Shown here piece after piece: positions 19,314 through 28,116 of a stretch of DNA of 64,000 nt (its first letter is position 1; each line of letters starts with the position of its first letter). A program made the translations under genes and the position numbers. Origin of the DNA: Synechococcales cyanobacterium GL140_1_metabat_312 (GTDB taxonomy: Bacteria; Cyanobacteriota; Cyanobacteriia; Leptolyngbyales; Leptolyngbyaceae); the NCBI GenBank assembly GCA_025351345.1, contig JANXWB010000028.1, positions 1-64,000 on the forward strand, in the 5' to 3' direction. The notes under the pieces are model-generated. The model was not told the origin of the DNA and made no database searches. It worked only from the letters and a program-made list of their open reading frames with translations.

Positions 19314-19787
19314 ATGATGGCTGATAATTTAGATAATTTAGTAAATGAGTATTCTGGTGTGTTTCCGCCGCCTTATATTCGGACCATTGCGATCGCATTA
19401 ATTCGTCGGGATGATCAGGTGTTGATGGCAGAAGGGTTTGATTCAACAAAAGAAACACCCTTTTATCGGGCATTGGGCGGCGGGGTAGAGTTTAGGGAAT
19501 CAAGCTGGGCTGCATTGGTGCGAGAGTTTCAGGAAGAGTTGAGTACTGAAATTGTTAATCCAAAGTATCTAGGGTGTTTGGAAAATATTTTTGAATGCTA
19601 TGGAAATCCCGGTCATGAAGTAGTGTTTGTCTATGAATGCGAATTTTCCGATCGGAGTCTTTATGAACCCAATGAAATGATTTTTGTGGAAGGCGATCGG
19701 AAGAAAGTTGCTAAATGGGTGAAGATTTCAGAGTTACGATCGGGACTGCTTCGATTGGTCCCTGAGCCGTTTGTTACCTATTTATGA
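19314..19787 (+). CDS. Nudix hydrolase
   Basis: A 157-residue Nudix-fold hydrolase, a family that cleaves nucleoside diphosphates linked to another group. The Nudix box is recognisable as GGVEFRESSWAALVREFQEE plus LST, that is G-x5-E-x7-REUxEE, with the metal-binding glutamates intact; the usual Gly two residues after the EE pair is Ser. The substrate is not evident. The start at 19314 (or 19317) lies two bases after the DUF3531 stop, so the pair forms an operon. The tail VPEPFVTYL is followed by a repeat-bearing spacer. Confidence 0.88.
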   Translation: MMADNLDNLVNEYSGVFPPPYIRTIAIALIRRDDQVLMAEGFDSTKETPFYRALGGGVEFRESSWAALVREFQEELSTEIVNPKYLGCLENIFECYGNPGHEVVFVYECEFSDRSLYEPNEMIFVEGDRKKVAKWVKISELRSGLLRLVPEPFVTYL

Positions 19788-19798
19788 ACGGATGGAGA

Positions 19799-19913
19799 CC
19801 CGATTCCCCTTGGTCACATTTAGAAAAGGGGAACCGGAGTTTGAATTGAAAATCGAGAATTAACTCTAACTCTTAGTCTCCCCTTTTTAAGGGGGATTTA
19901 GGGGGATCGAGTT
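19799..19913. repeat. Palindromic dispersed-type repeat between convergent genes
   Basis: The spacer between the Nudix gene and glgP contains two related hairpins. TTCCCCTT (19804-19811) pairs with AAGGGGAA (19826-19833). CCCCTTTTT/AAGGGGG lies at 19880-19895 and is followed by ATTTAGGGGGATC. The right arm of the first and the left arm of the second can also pair with each other. The string with TTTTTAAGGGGGATTTAGGG is familiar to me from many cyanobacterial intergenic regions, so this is probably a copy of a MITE-like or REP-like repeat. It can also serve as a bidirectional terminator. Confidence 0.55.
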
Positions 19914-19924
19914 TTTGGATACTA

Positions 19925-22441
19925 CTAAATCAAACAAACTGTATCAGAACAGAATCTGTCAATTTGACTGACTTTTACAGGCTCAACCTTCCAGATGTCA
20001 GTACAGTATTCACGAATCGATCGATCGCTGGAGAACATTCCCATACGAGCACTGTTTAAAATCGACATTCGAGTCCATTGTTTTTGATCAAGATATGCTT
20101 CAGCGACCCGATCTTGGCAATCAATATAGGACTGATAATCGGCTAACAGCAAGTAAGGATCTTGATATAGAAGATTGTCCACGATCGGCTGGAATAAGCT
20201 ACAGTCGCCATGAGAAAAGATTCCGGAAGAAATACGATCGAGCACTAGTTTTAACTCAGGATTACTGTTGTAATAATCTCTAGGGTTGTAGCCATTAGCT
20301 TTCACTTCATCAACTTCTTGGGCTGTCAGTCCAAACAAGAAGAAGTTCTCCTCACCGACTTGTTCCATAATTTCGACATTTGCCCCGTCCAGAGTTCCGA
20401 TCGTCAAGGCCCCATTCATAGCAAATTTCATGTTTCCGGTACCAGAGGCTTCTTTGCCTGCGGTAGAAATTTGTTCTGATAGGTCAGCAGCGGGATAGAC
20501 ATTTTGAGCAAATTTGACGTTGTAGTCTTTTAGGAAAACAACTTTAATCCGATCGCGCACATCGGGATCATTGTTAATGACATCCCCAATCGCGTTGATC
20601 AGTTTAATAATCAATTTTGCCATAAAGTAACCGGGAGCGGCTTTCCCACCAAATAGAAAGGTTCGCGGCGTAATTTCAATGTCAGGATTAGCTTTGATCC
20701 GATCGTACAGCGTCAAAATATGTAAAACATTTAAATGCTGACGTTTGTACTCATGAATTCGTTTGGCTTGAATGTCAAAAATAGAATTCGCATTAATGGT
20801 TACGCCGTAGCCAGCCAGAATGTGATCCGCAAGATCTTGTTTAATCGAATGCTTAATTTGTTTCCAATCTTCACAGAACTGAGCATCGTCAACTAACGGT
20901 TCTAACTGCTTAAGCTGGTCTAAATCAGTAATCCAGCCTTTGCCAATGCGATCGCTAATTAAAGTACTCAATTTACGATTGCTCAAGACCATAAACCGAC
21001 GGGGAGTTACGCCATTGGTTTTATTACTAAACTTCTCCGGTGAGAACTCGTAGAAATCTTTGAGAACCGTTTGCTTCAAAAGCTCTGAATGCAATGCCGC
21101 TACACCATTGATGGCATGACTACCGACACAAGCAAGATTGGCCATCCGCACGTACCGATCGCCCGATTCATCAATCAATGACATCCGCCCTAATCTATCA
21201 GGATCGTCAATAAATTTAATTCGTACCGCATCAAGAAAACGCAAATTGATTTCATAAATGATTTCCAAATGGCGCGGCAATAAATCATTAAATAACTGGA
21301 CCTGCCAACGCTCCAATGCTTCAGGGAGTAGGGTGTGGTTGGTGTAGGCAAGAGCTTTCTGAGTGATTTCCCAAGCTTTATCCCAGCCTAAAAATTCTTG
21401 GTCAACCAATAGGCGCATCAACTCAGCGACAGCGATCGCGGGGTGAGTATCATTCAATTGAATAGCAAATTTTTCATGGAACTGATCGAGTTCAATGTTC
21501 TGCCGCTTCATGATCCGAATCATATCCTGCAATGAACAAGATACAAAGAAGAACTGCTGTTGCAAGCGAAGCACTTTACCTTGAACACCATCATCATTTG
21601 GATAAAGAACCTTGGTAATGTTTTCGGAGACGACTTTGGCATTAACGGCACCATAGTAATCACCCGTGTTAAAGGCTTGGAAATCAAAGGATTCTGGGGC
21701 TTCAGCTTTCCATAAACGAAGGGTATTAGCCGTATTAACCTGATAGCCTAACGTTGGCGTATCGTAAGGCACACCAGTAACCTGCCAGGCTGGAACCCAC
21801 CGGACACGGTGAATGCCCTGGGTATTTTGATAGGATTCAGTATGTCCGCCAAATTTTACATCAACGCTCCATTCAGGACGGGCAAGCTCCCAAGGATTAC
21901 CGTTTCTGAGCCATTTATCAGTGAGTTCAACTTGCCAACCATCGCGAATATCTTGATCAAAAATTCCAAACTCATACCGGATACCATAGCCGATCGCCGG
22001 AATTTCTAGCGTCGCCAATGAGTCTAAATAACAAGCCGCCAATCGCCCTAATCCACCATTGCCTAATCCAGGTTCTTCTTCGTGGTCAATTAAGGCATCA
22101 AAATCCAGACCCAATTCATGAATGGCCTGTTCCATTTTGTCATAGAGACCCAAATTAATTAGGTTATTTCCCAGATGTGGCCCAAGCAAAAATTCCGCTG
22201 AAAGGTAGCAAACAGTTCGATTCTGCTGTTCAGTGTAGGCCGCTGCCGTGCTATTCCAACATTGTAAAATTCGATCGCGAACAGTGTAGGCCAGCGCCAT
22301 GTAGTAGTCATTTCGCGTTGCAAGCGTAGCAGGCTTTCCTTGAACGTAATACAGGTTTTCAAGAAATGCTCGCTTAAGGCTTGCTATTGTATTCCCTGTG
22401 CGATTTTCTTCGGCCCGAATGAGGTCATTTTGTAGCTGCAT
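19925..22441 (-). CDS. glgP: Glycogen phosphorylase
   Basis: GlgP removes glucose-1-phosphate from the non-reducing ends of glycogen, mobilising the polysaccharide stored in the light. The 838-residue length is standard. Motifs include YFVQGK-like YYVQGKPATLATRND at the N-terminus, EEEPGLGNGGLGRLAACYLDSLATL, KFAIQLNDTHPA, VTPRRF, and the pyridoxal-phosphate site KEASGTGNMKFAMNGALTIG followed by GTLDGANVE. The start ATG 22441 gives the expected MQLQND lead. It is transcribed divergently from the sensor kinase gene, with 185 bp between them. Confidence 0.97.
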   Translation of the reverse strand: MQLQNDLIRAEENRTGNTIASLKRAFLENLYYVQGKPATLATRNDYYMALAYTVRDRILQCWNSTAAAYTEQQNRTVCYLSAEFLLGPHLGNNLINLGLYDKMEQAIHELGLDFDALIDHEEEPGLGNGGLGRLAACYLDSLATLEIPAIGYGIRYEFGIFDQDIRDGWQVELTDKWLRNGNPWELARPEWSVDVKFGGHTESYQNTQGIHRVRWVPAWQVTGVPYDTPTLGYQVNTANTLRLWKAEAPESFDFQAFNTGDYYGAVNAKVVSENITKVLYPNDDGVQGKVLRLQQQFFFVSCSLQDMIRIMKRQNIELDQFHEKFAIQLNDTHPAIAVAELMRLLVDQEFLGWDKAWEITQKALAYTNHTLLPEALERWQVQLFNDLLPRHLEIIYEINLRFLDAVRIKFIDDPDRLGRMSLIDESGDRYVRMANLACVGSHAINGVAALHSELLKQTVLKDFYEFSPEKFSNKTNGVTPRRFMVLSNRKLSTLISDRIGKGWITDLDQLKQLEPLVDDAQFCEDWKQIKHSIKQDLADHILAGYGVTINANSIFDIQAKRIHEYKRQHLNVLHILTLYDRIKANPDIEITPRTFLFGGKAAPGYFMAKLIIKLINAIGDVINNDPDVRDRIKVVFLKDYNVKFAQNVYPAADLSEQISTAGKEASGTGNMKFAMNGALTIGTLDGANVEIMEQVGEENFFLFGLTAQEVDEVKANGYNPRDYYNSNPELKLVLDRISSGIFSHGDCSLFQPIVDNLLYQDPYLLLADYQSYIDCQDRVAEAYLDQKQWTRMSILNSARMGMFSSDRSIREYCTDIWKVEPVKVSQIDRFCSDTVCLI

Positions 22442-22626
22442 ACTTATGGGTTTTAAATCTCGTTAGAATCAAGCTTTAGTATCGCACTCCGGATCCTATC
22501 TGTGTTAAATTTCAAAAAAGATAAATCTTCTGACTCCTATTTATTGACTCAAAAAGTTCCAATTCCTTGTAATTTTGTTAGGTTTTTAGTTACTATTTAG
22601 CATAATAACAGCGATAATATAAGACC

Positions 22627-25062
22627 ATGAACCCCCATAATAAAGCTACGCTATCTGAGGATTCAGTAGGAACGACAAATTCACTAACTGCCCTGCGTAA
22701 ACAGACTGAGCAGCAGCGAGCGCTGACTCGGGTAATCAGCCGAATTCGTGAATCTTTAGAACTGAATGTGACTTTTGGGACGACGGTCACGGAAGTGCGA
22801 GAATTACTAGAAGCCGATCGGGTAGCGGTATTTCAGTTTGATCCGAGTCGTGATTGGGAAGGCGAGTTTATCTCTGAATCTGTGAAGCCTGACTTTTTGT
22901 CAGCGCTAGCAACCAAGGTTTATGATCATTGCTTTGGGCCTCAGTATGCTGCCTTCTACGAAACTGGACGAATGCAGGTGGTCGATGACATTCTGAATAC
23001 AAATCTCAGTCCCTGTCATATGGAGATTTTGGGTCAATTTCAGGTGCGATCGAATTTGGTTGTGCCCTTGTTGCGAATGGGAAAGCTTTGGGGATTATTG
23101 TGTGTGCATCAATGCGATCGGCCCCGAAGCTGGACAGAATCTGAAATTGAATTCGTAAGTCAAATTGCAGAACATCTTAATATTGCCCTTCAACATAACC
23201 AACTGCTCGAAGATGCTCGCTATCAGACAAAGCAACAAAAAGCGCTGACTAGCATCATTAACCATATTACTGAATCTTTGGATATAGACACAATTTTCAA
23301 TACTACTGCCTTGGAATTGCGACAACTCCTCAAAGCCGATCGGGTGGGTTTATTTTATTTTCTTCCTAATCGTAGTTGGGAAGGGATGTTCATTGCAGAA
23401 GACGTCGGTCTAGAGTGGGAAAGTGCTCTGAATTCAGAGGTTTATGATCATTACTTTGGCGAGAATTTTGCAGATCATTATGCAGATGGGCGAGTACAAG
23501 TAATCTCTGATATTCATAGGGCTGGGTTGAGTGCTTGCCATGTTGACCTTTTGGCTCAATTCCAAGTTCAAGCTAACCTAGTTGTTCCAGTTCGTTTAAG
23601 TAAGACGCTTTGGGGTTTACTCTGCGTTCATCAATGCGATCGGCCTCGAATTTGGGCAGAATCTGAAATTGAATTCATTCGTCAAATTTCCGACCAACTG
23701 GCTCAAGCCATAGAACGCGATCGTGCGAGGAATCGTCAACAGCTTCTAACCTCAACCATTGAAAAGATACGAACTTCGTTGGAATTAAATATTGTATTTA
23801 GCAGTACTACCGCTGCTGTGCGGGATTTATTAAACGTAGAACGTGTCGCCATTTATCGCTTTAACAAAGACTGGAGCGGTAAATTTGTCGCCGATTCGAT
23901 TATGGACGCTGGATCAGATTTAAGAATTTCATCGCTCGCCAGCTTAGTCAAACTGGGGCAACCTGATGAAACTGGGGAATACCCGCGCAATGAGACCTTT
24001 GTTGCAATTCCCCAAGGCGAAAAATTGTGGGGCTTACTTGTGGCCTATCAAAATTCTCAGCCCCGCTATTGGCAAAATGAAGATGTCAATCTGTTAACTC
24101 AAGTCGGACTCCAGCTGGGTGTGGCCATTCAGCAGGCCGAACTCCTATCGCAAACAAAACAACAAGCCCTTAAGCTTTCACAAACGGTCGCTGAGCTTCA
24201 ACAAACTCAAACCCGATTGATTCAAGGTGAAAAAATGGCGAGTCTGGGCCAGTTGGTTGCAGGCATTGCCCACGAAATTAATAATCCTGTCAATTTTATA
24301 CATGGAAACTTAATTCATGTGGAGCAATATACTCAGAGTTTATTAAAAATTGTTGAACTCTACCAAACCCTATATCCAGATTCAAATGAAGTGCTTGATA
24401 TTGCTTATGAAGTAATGGATTTGGCTTTTGTGATTGAAGATTTGCCAAAAACGATCGCATCCATGCAGCTTGGGACCGATCGGATTCTGGATATTGTGTT
24501 GTCATTGCGTAATTTTTCTCGGATGGATGAGTCCGATTTTAAAAAAGCTAATCTTCATGAGGGTCTAGATAGTACATTATTAATTCTAGGCCATCGTCTA
24601 AAATCAAACGGACGTCAGCGCAGTATTATCATTAATAAAAATTATGCGGACCTACAATCCATTGAATGTTACCCTGCTCAGCTCAATCAAGTCTTTATGA
24701 ACATTCTGAGCAATAGTATTGATGCCCTCGAAGGGATGATGGCACTCGACCCTAACTTCATGCCAGAAGTTACATTGACAACACAGAGGCTAAATTCTGA
24801 TCAAATTACAATTACGCTCGCAGACAATGGTCCTGGAATGTTCGATGAGGTTCGAGCGCGCATTTTTGATCCCTTCTTCACCACTAAAGAACCCGGTAAA
24901 GGCACAGGTCTTGGCCTCCCCATTTGCTATCAAATCATTCATGAAAAACATGGTGGAAATCTTGAATGTCGCTCCGTACTTGGATCGGGAACAACGTTTA
25001 TTGTCACTATCCCAACAACTGTTGCGGCAGTTCAACAGAGGCGAGCCGATCGCATCCAATAG
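22627..25062 (+). CDS. Triple-GAF histidine kinase with two cyanobacteriochrome-type GAF domains
   Basis: An 811-residue soluble sensor kinase with no membrane segment. GAF1 (about 45-195) and GAF2 (about 215-365) both have the bilin-lyase-type core ending in Cys-His (Cys130-His131; Cys304-His305), then [11 protein letters not shown] / [11 protein letters not shown] and [17 protein letters not shown]1 also has Asp-His-Cys-Phe with Cys102, the DXCF second cysteine, 28 residues before the canonical one. GAF2 has Tyr276 there. GAF3 (about 375-510) is degenerate and has no Cys-His. A coiled linker leads to a complete kinase: H-box AHEINNP (His549), N-box [25 protein letters not shown] and [10 protein letters not shown]. 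It is predicted to bind phycocyanobilin-type chromophores and phosphorylate a response regulator that is not encoded next to it. Bilin binding is inferred. Confidence 0.85.
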   Translation: MNPHNKATLSEDSVGTTNSLTALRKQTEQQRALTRVISRIRESLELNVTFGTTVTEVRELLEADRVAVFQFDPSRDWEGEFISESVKPDFLSALATKVYDHCFGPQYAAFYETGRMQVVDDILNTNLSPCHMEILGQFQVRSNLVVPLLRMGKLWGLLCVHQCDRPRSWTESEIEFVSQIAEHLNIALQHNQLLEDARYQTKQQKALTSIINHITESLDIDTIFNTTALELRQLLKADRVGLFYFLPNRSWEGMFIAEDVGLEWESALNSEVYDHYFGENFADHYADGRVQVISDIHRAGLSACHVDLLAQFQVQANLVVPVRLSKTLWGLLCVHQCDRPRIWAESEIEFIRQISDQLAQAIERDRARNRQQLLTSTIEKIRTSLELNIVFSSTTAAVRDLLNVERVAIYRFNKDWSGKFVADSIMDAGSDLRISSLASLVKLGQPDETGEYPRNETFVAIPQGEKLWGLLVAYQNSQPRYWQNEDVNLLTQVGLQLGVAIQQAELLSQTKQQALKLSQTVAELQQTQTRLIQGEKMASLGQLVAGIAHEINNPVNFIHGNLIHVEQYTQSLLKIVELYQTLYPDSNEVLDIAYEVMDLAFVIEDLPKTIASMQLGTDRILDIVLSLRNFSRMDESDFKKANLHEGLDSTLLILGHRLKSNGRQRSIIINKNYADLQSIECYPAQLNQVFMNILSNSIDALEGMMALDPNFMPEVTLTTQRLNSDQITITLADNGPGMFDEVRARIFDPFFTTKEPGKGTGLGLPICYQIIHEKHGGNLECRSVLGSGTTFIVTIPTTVAAVQQRRADRIQ

Positions 25063-25192
25063 CACAATTAAGTTAATTATGAATAGAATATATCCCTTCA
25101 ATTAGAACAGCGTAGATTACGAAGATATCATCACGATCGAACCTAGAAAACGGCGTAGTAAGCTTTGATTATCCCCGCATCGCCGCAATCCT

Positions 25193-26197
25193 TCAAATCA
25201 ATTGTTCCCCGATCGTAACCCTACTTCCATTTGCAAAATCCCACCCTGATTGAACCTTCTTCCCCGACAATTGAACTTCTCTCAAAAACAAATAGCCATC
25301 ACCTGTTTGGACAATTACCCCGCGATTTTTAATCACCGCGACAATAGTTCCCGAAGGTTGAATCTGAAGGAGTTCGATCGCATCAAACATTGGCTCGTAA
25401 AGTAATTGAAATTCAGAGGAGAGTTGCGATCGGGTTTGGTCGTTTAATGGAACTGTTGAAATCACTTTCAATGCAGCATTACGAAATGTAGTACTACAGC
25501 CGGGATATAGGCCACGTATTTGATTATGCAACGCGATCGCAGACTTCGACCAATCCAAAATATAATCTTCTTTTTTAATCAACGCCGCATAGGTCGCCGA
25601 ATCATCATCTTGAGTTTCAGGCTGGAGTTCTCCCTTTGCTAACTTTGGCAGTGTTTCAATTAGTAACGCTGCTGACATCTTAGAAAGGCGATCGGCAAGT
25701 TCATGGGCATTTTCTAATAAACAAATATCTAAAGTTGATTTTAATAACATTGCTCCCGTATCCATTCCAATATCCATCAACATTGTCGTCATTCCTGTTT
25801 GCGATTCACCATTTACCAAACATTGCTGAATGGGAGCCGCCCCTCGATAGGCTGGGAGCAGTGAACCATGACCATTGATACAACCAATTTTTGGCATATC
25901 TAAGATTTCTTGGGAAAGCAATTGACCATAAGCCACAACTACAAAAAAATCGGCTTCATAAGCACGCAATTGAGCCAACGCATCCGGGTCTTTTTTGATA
26001 CGATCGGGTTGCACAATTGGAATATTAGCGGCGAGTCCAGCAACTTTCACAGGTGACGCCGAAAGCTCTTTTCCTCGTCCACGCCGCTTATCGGGCTGAG
26101 TTACAATAGCAACTACATCAATCCCCACATCCGCAATCAACGCCTCCAGACTCGCCACGGCAAACTGTGGGGTTCCAAAAAATACAATCTTTAACAT
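25193..26197 (-). CDS. fmt: Fmt, methionyl-tRNA formyltransferase
   Basis: Fmt formylates initiator Met-tRNA with 10-formyl-tetrahydrofolate. The 334-residue protein begins MLKIVFFGTPQFAVASLEAL, has the catalytic GCINGHGSLLPAYRGAAPIQ (Asn/His of the active site plus the SLLPxxRG signature), and GMTTMLMDIGMDTGAML with the catalytic Asp. The C-terminal OB-fold domain (from about 210) binds the tRNA. Cyanobacterial length is standard. It stands alone, with a ~130-bp spacer to the convergent kinase gene and a divergent hypothetical gene upstream. A peptide deformylase gene is not seen in the window. Confidence 0.95.
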   Translation of the reverse strand: MLKIVFFGTPQFAVASLEALIADVGIDVVAIVTQPDKRRGRGKELSASPVKVAGLAANIPIVQPDRIKKDPDALAQLRAYEADFFVVVAYGQLLSQEILDMPKIGCINGHGSLLPAYRGAAPIQQCLVNGESQTGMTTMLMDIGMDTGAMLLKSTLDICLLENAHELADRLSKMSAALLIETLPKLAKGELQPETQDDDSATYAALIKKEDYILDWSKSAIALHNQIRGLYPGCSTTFRNAALKVISTVPLNDQTRSQLSSEFQLLYEPMFDAIELLQIQPSGTIVAVIKNRGVIVQTGDGYLFLREVQLSGKKVQSGWDFANGSRVTIGEQLI

Positions 26198-26323
26198 TGT
26201 TCACTCTTTAAAATTGTTCACCCGATCGGCCACTGATTCGCAATTTGTAATTCATTGCCTTCGTGATTCATCCTATCCTGTAGAAGTCTCTTCCTTCAAC
26301 CGAACAACACCTCATTTCTGATC

Positions 26324-26824
26324 ATGAAACCTACCTTTATCGATTCGGATGCTTGGGAAAAAACCAACACCTTGATGCAACCTGCGTTTATTCGATTGCT
26401 CGATAACATTCGGAAGCTGACCGACGAATTATCCACTTGGAAGACTAGCTATCAGGAAACGCTGGTGTGGGATGCGGATATTTCTGAAGAAGAACAGGGT
26501 CGTATTGGGTTGCTTCAACAAGAGCTGAAAAGCACCACGGACAACGATCGGGCTTACGAAATTGAGCAAATTCTTGAAGGCCTCCCGAAACCTTATCCCG
26601 CCTACGAATGGAAGCTGGAACGGGGTGAAGAAGTTGTTATCACTGATGTGTGGGAACTCTGTTACAGAATTTGTTTTACCCTTGACTATGACCCGAGCAT
26701 CGATCGCCCAGCTCAAGCAGACTCTACGCTGTTTGATGGCGATGAAGTGGATTGGAGCAGTTTAGATGAAAAAGCAAAACGGCTTGTCACCGAAATTCTA
26801 TCGCAGCTTCCAACGCTATCCTGA
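26324..26824 (+). CDS. Conserved hypothetical protein, cyanobacterial type
   Basis: I do not recognise a named family. The 166-residue protein is acidic and soluble, with no signal peptide. It has an N-terminal helical part (PAFIRLLDNIRKLTDELSTW), an aromatic/acidic middle (PYPAYEWKLERGEEVVITDVW) and LCYRICFTLDYDP, ending in a helical LDEKAKRLVTEILSQL. Codon use and composition match neighbouring core genes, which argues that it is real. It is followed after about 50 bp by the YgfZ-like gene on the same strand, so the two may be co-transcribed. Confidence 0.7.
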   Translation: MKPTFIDSDAWEKTNTLMQPAFIRLLDNIRKLTDELSTWKTSYQETLVWDADISEEEQGRIGLLQQELKSTTDNDRAYEIEQILEGLPKPYPAYEWKLERGEEVVITDVWELCYRICFTLDYDPSIDRPAQADSTLFDGDEVDWSSLDEKAKRLVTEILSQLPTLS

Positions 26825-26873
26825 GATATGATGAGGGTGAATAGGTAAGGTGAGAATTAGGGTTTGGGCGCGT

Positions 26874-27911
26874 ATGATGTTGGAAGAATTACGATCGATT
26901 CAAAAAACACAAGGCGCGATCGTTGACGGTAATATTGTGGTGACATTCAATAATGACGAAATCGCCTACGAATCTGCCCGATCGGGTGTCGCTCTTCATG
27001 ACCAAAGCCATTGGAATCGCATTGAAGTCAGTGATCAACACCGTCTTGATTTTCTCCATAATCAAAGTACCAATGGGTTCAAATTGCTGAAGCCCGGTGA
27101 GACTTGTGATACAACATTTCTAACCTCAACCGCTCGTACCATTGATCTAGCGACGGCATTAATTTTAGACAATACCGTTCAATTGCTTATTTCTCCGGGA
27201 ATGGCACCGAAATTAATCACATTTCTCGATCGGTTTATCTTCTTTTCCGATCGGGTCAAACTCACGAATATCACTGAAACCACTACAACCTTTAGTTTAA
27301 TTGGTCCGAACTCTGCCGCCACATTACAATCAATTGGAATCCTGGCACCAGAATCGGGGTATATCAATGCAGAAATTTTAAATACTCCAGTTCAAATCGT
27401 TGCGGGCAGTGGATTATCTATTCCAGGATATCGAATAGTAATGGCCGCCGAGAATGCTGCGATCGTTTGGAAAACATTATCAGAAATAGCGGTTGTTTTA
27501 GGCGATCGGACCTATCAACGACTACGAATTGAACAAGGCCGCCCCCTACCGGGCTTTGAATTAACAGAGGATTACAATCCTTTGGATGCAGGGCTTTGGA
27601 ATACCATTTCATTTAATAAAGGTTGCTACATTGGCCAAGAAACAATAGCGCGCTTGGATACTTACAATGGTGTCAAGCTCAATCTTTGGGGTATGAAACT
27701 CTCTTCTTCTATCCCGTTAGGTTCCGTTATTTATTCAGATGATACTAAAGTTGGGACAATTACCAGTATCTATGAATTCGAGGACGGAAGTGCGATCGCG
27801 ATCGGCTATATCCGAGTTAAAGCCGGTGGTGCTGGACTTTTAGTTACTGTAGAATCTCAAACAACAATACTTGAAGAGCTTCCATTTCAGGCTCGTCAAA
27901 AAGTTGAATAA
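26874..27911 (+). CDS. ygfZ: YgfZ/GcvT-like folate-binding protein
   Basis: A 345-residue member of the YgfZ (IBA57-like) group, related to the glycine-cleavage T protein. These proteins bind tetrahydrofolate and support assembly or repair of certain [4Fe-4S] enzymes. The diagnostic KGCYIGQETIARL (K-G-C-Y-x-G-Q-E) is present near the C-terminal third. The N-terminal VALHDQSHWNRIEVSDQHR and FLHNQSTNGF fit the family. The frame opens at a GTG (26850), but ATG 26874 is preferred because the preceding eight residues are not conserved. It may be co-transcribed with the preceding hypothetical gene. Confidence 0.88.
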   Translation: MMLEELRSIQKTQGAIVDGNIVVTFNNDEIAYESARSGVALHDQSHWNRIEVSDQHRLDFLHNQSTNGFKLLKPGETCDTTFLTSTARTIDLATALILDNTVQLLISPGMAPKLITFLDRFIFFSDRVKLTNITETTTTFSLIGPNSAATLQSIGILAPESGYINAEILNTPVQIVAGSGLSIPGYRIVMAAENAAIVWKTLSEIAVVLGDRTYQRLRIEQGRPLPGFELTEDYNPLDAGLWNTISFNKGCYIGQETIARLDTYNGVKLNLWGMKLSSSIPLGSVIYSDDTKVGTITSIYEFEDGSAIAIGYIRVKAGGAGLLVTVESQTTILEELPFQARQKVE

Positions 27912-28042
27912 CCTTAATTTGATTTGGAAAGTTTAGACTTTACTTGTTCGATCGAAGAGATTTATGAATCTATTGTCCTAGATGAATTAGTCGAAGAAAC
28001 ATTGGATGTGTAGCACAATCAAGAACTTAATATAAAATTCCT

Positions 28043-28078
28043 AAAAAAAGCCCTAAAAAGTCGAAACTTCCTAGGGCT
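28043..28078 (-). terminator. Rho-independent terminator of glsF
   Basis: On the minus strand AGCCCTA (28078-28072) pairs with TAGGGCT (28055-28049) across a 16-base loop, and the stem is followed by seven T (28049-28043). It begins about 40 bases after the glsF stop. Confidence 0.85.
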
Positions 28079-28116
28079 GTATTAGATTTAATTGAACTTC
28101 AACGATTCAAAACAAT

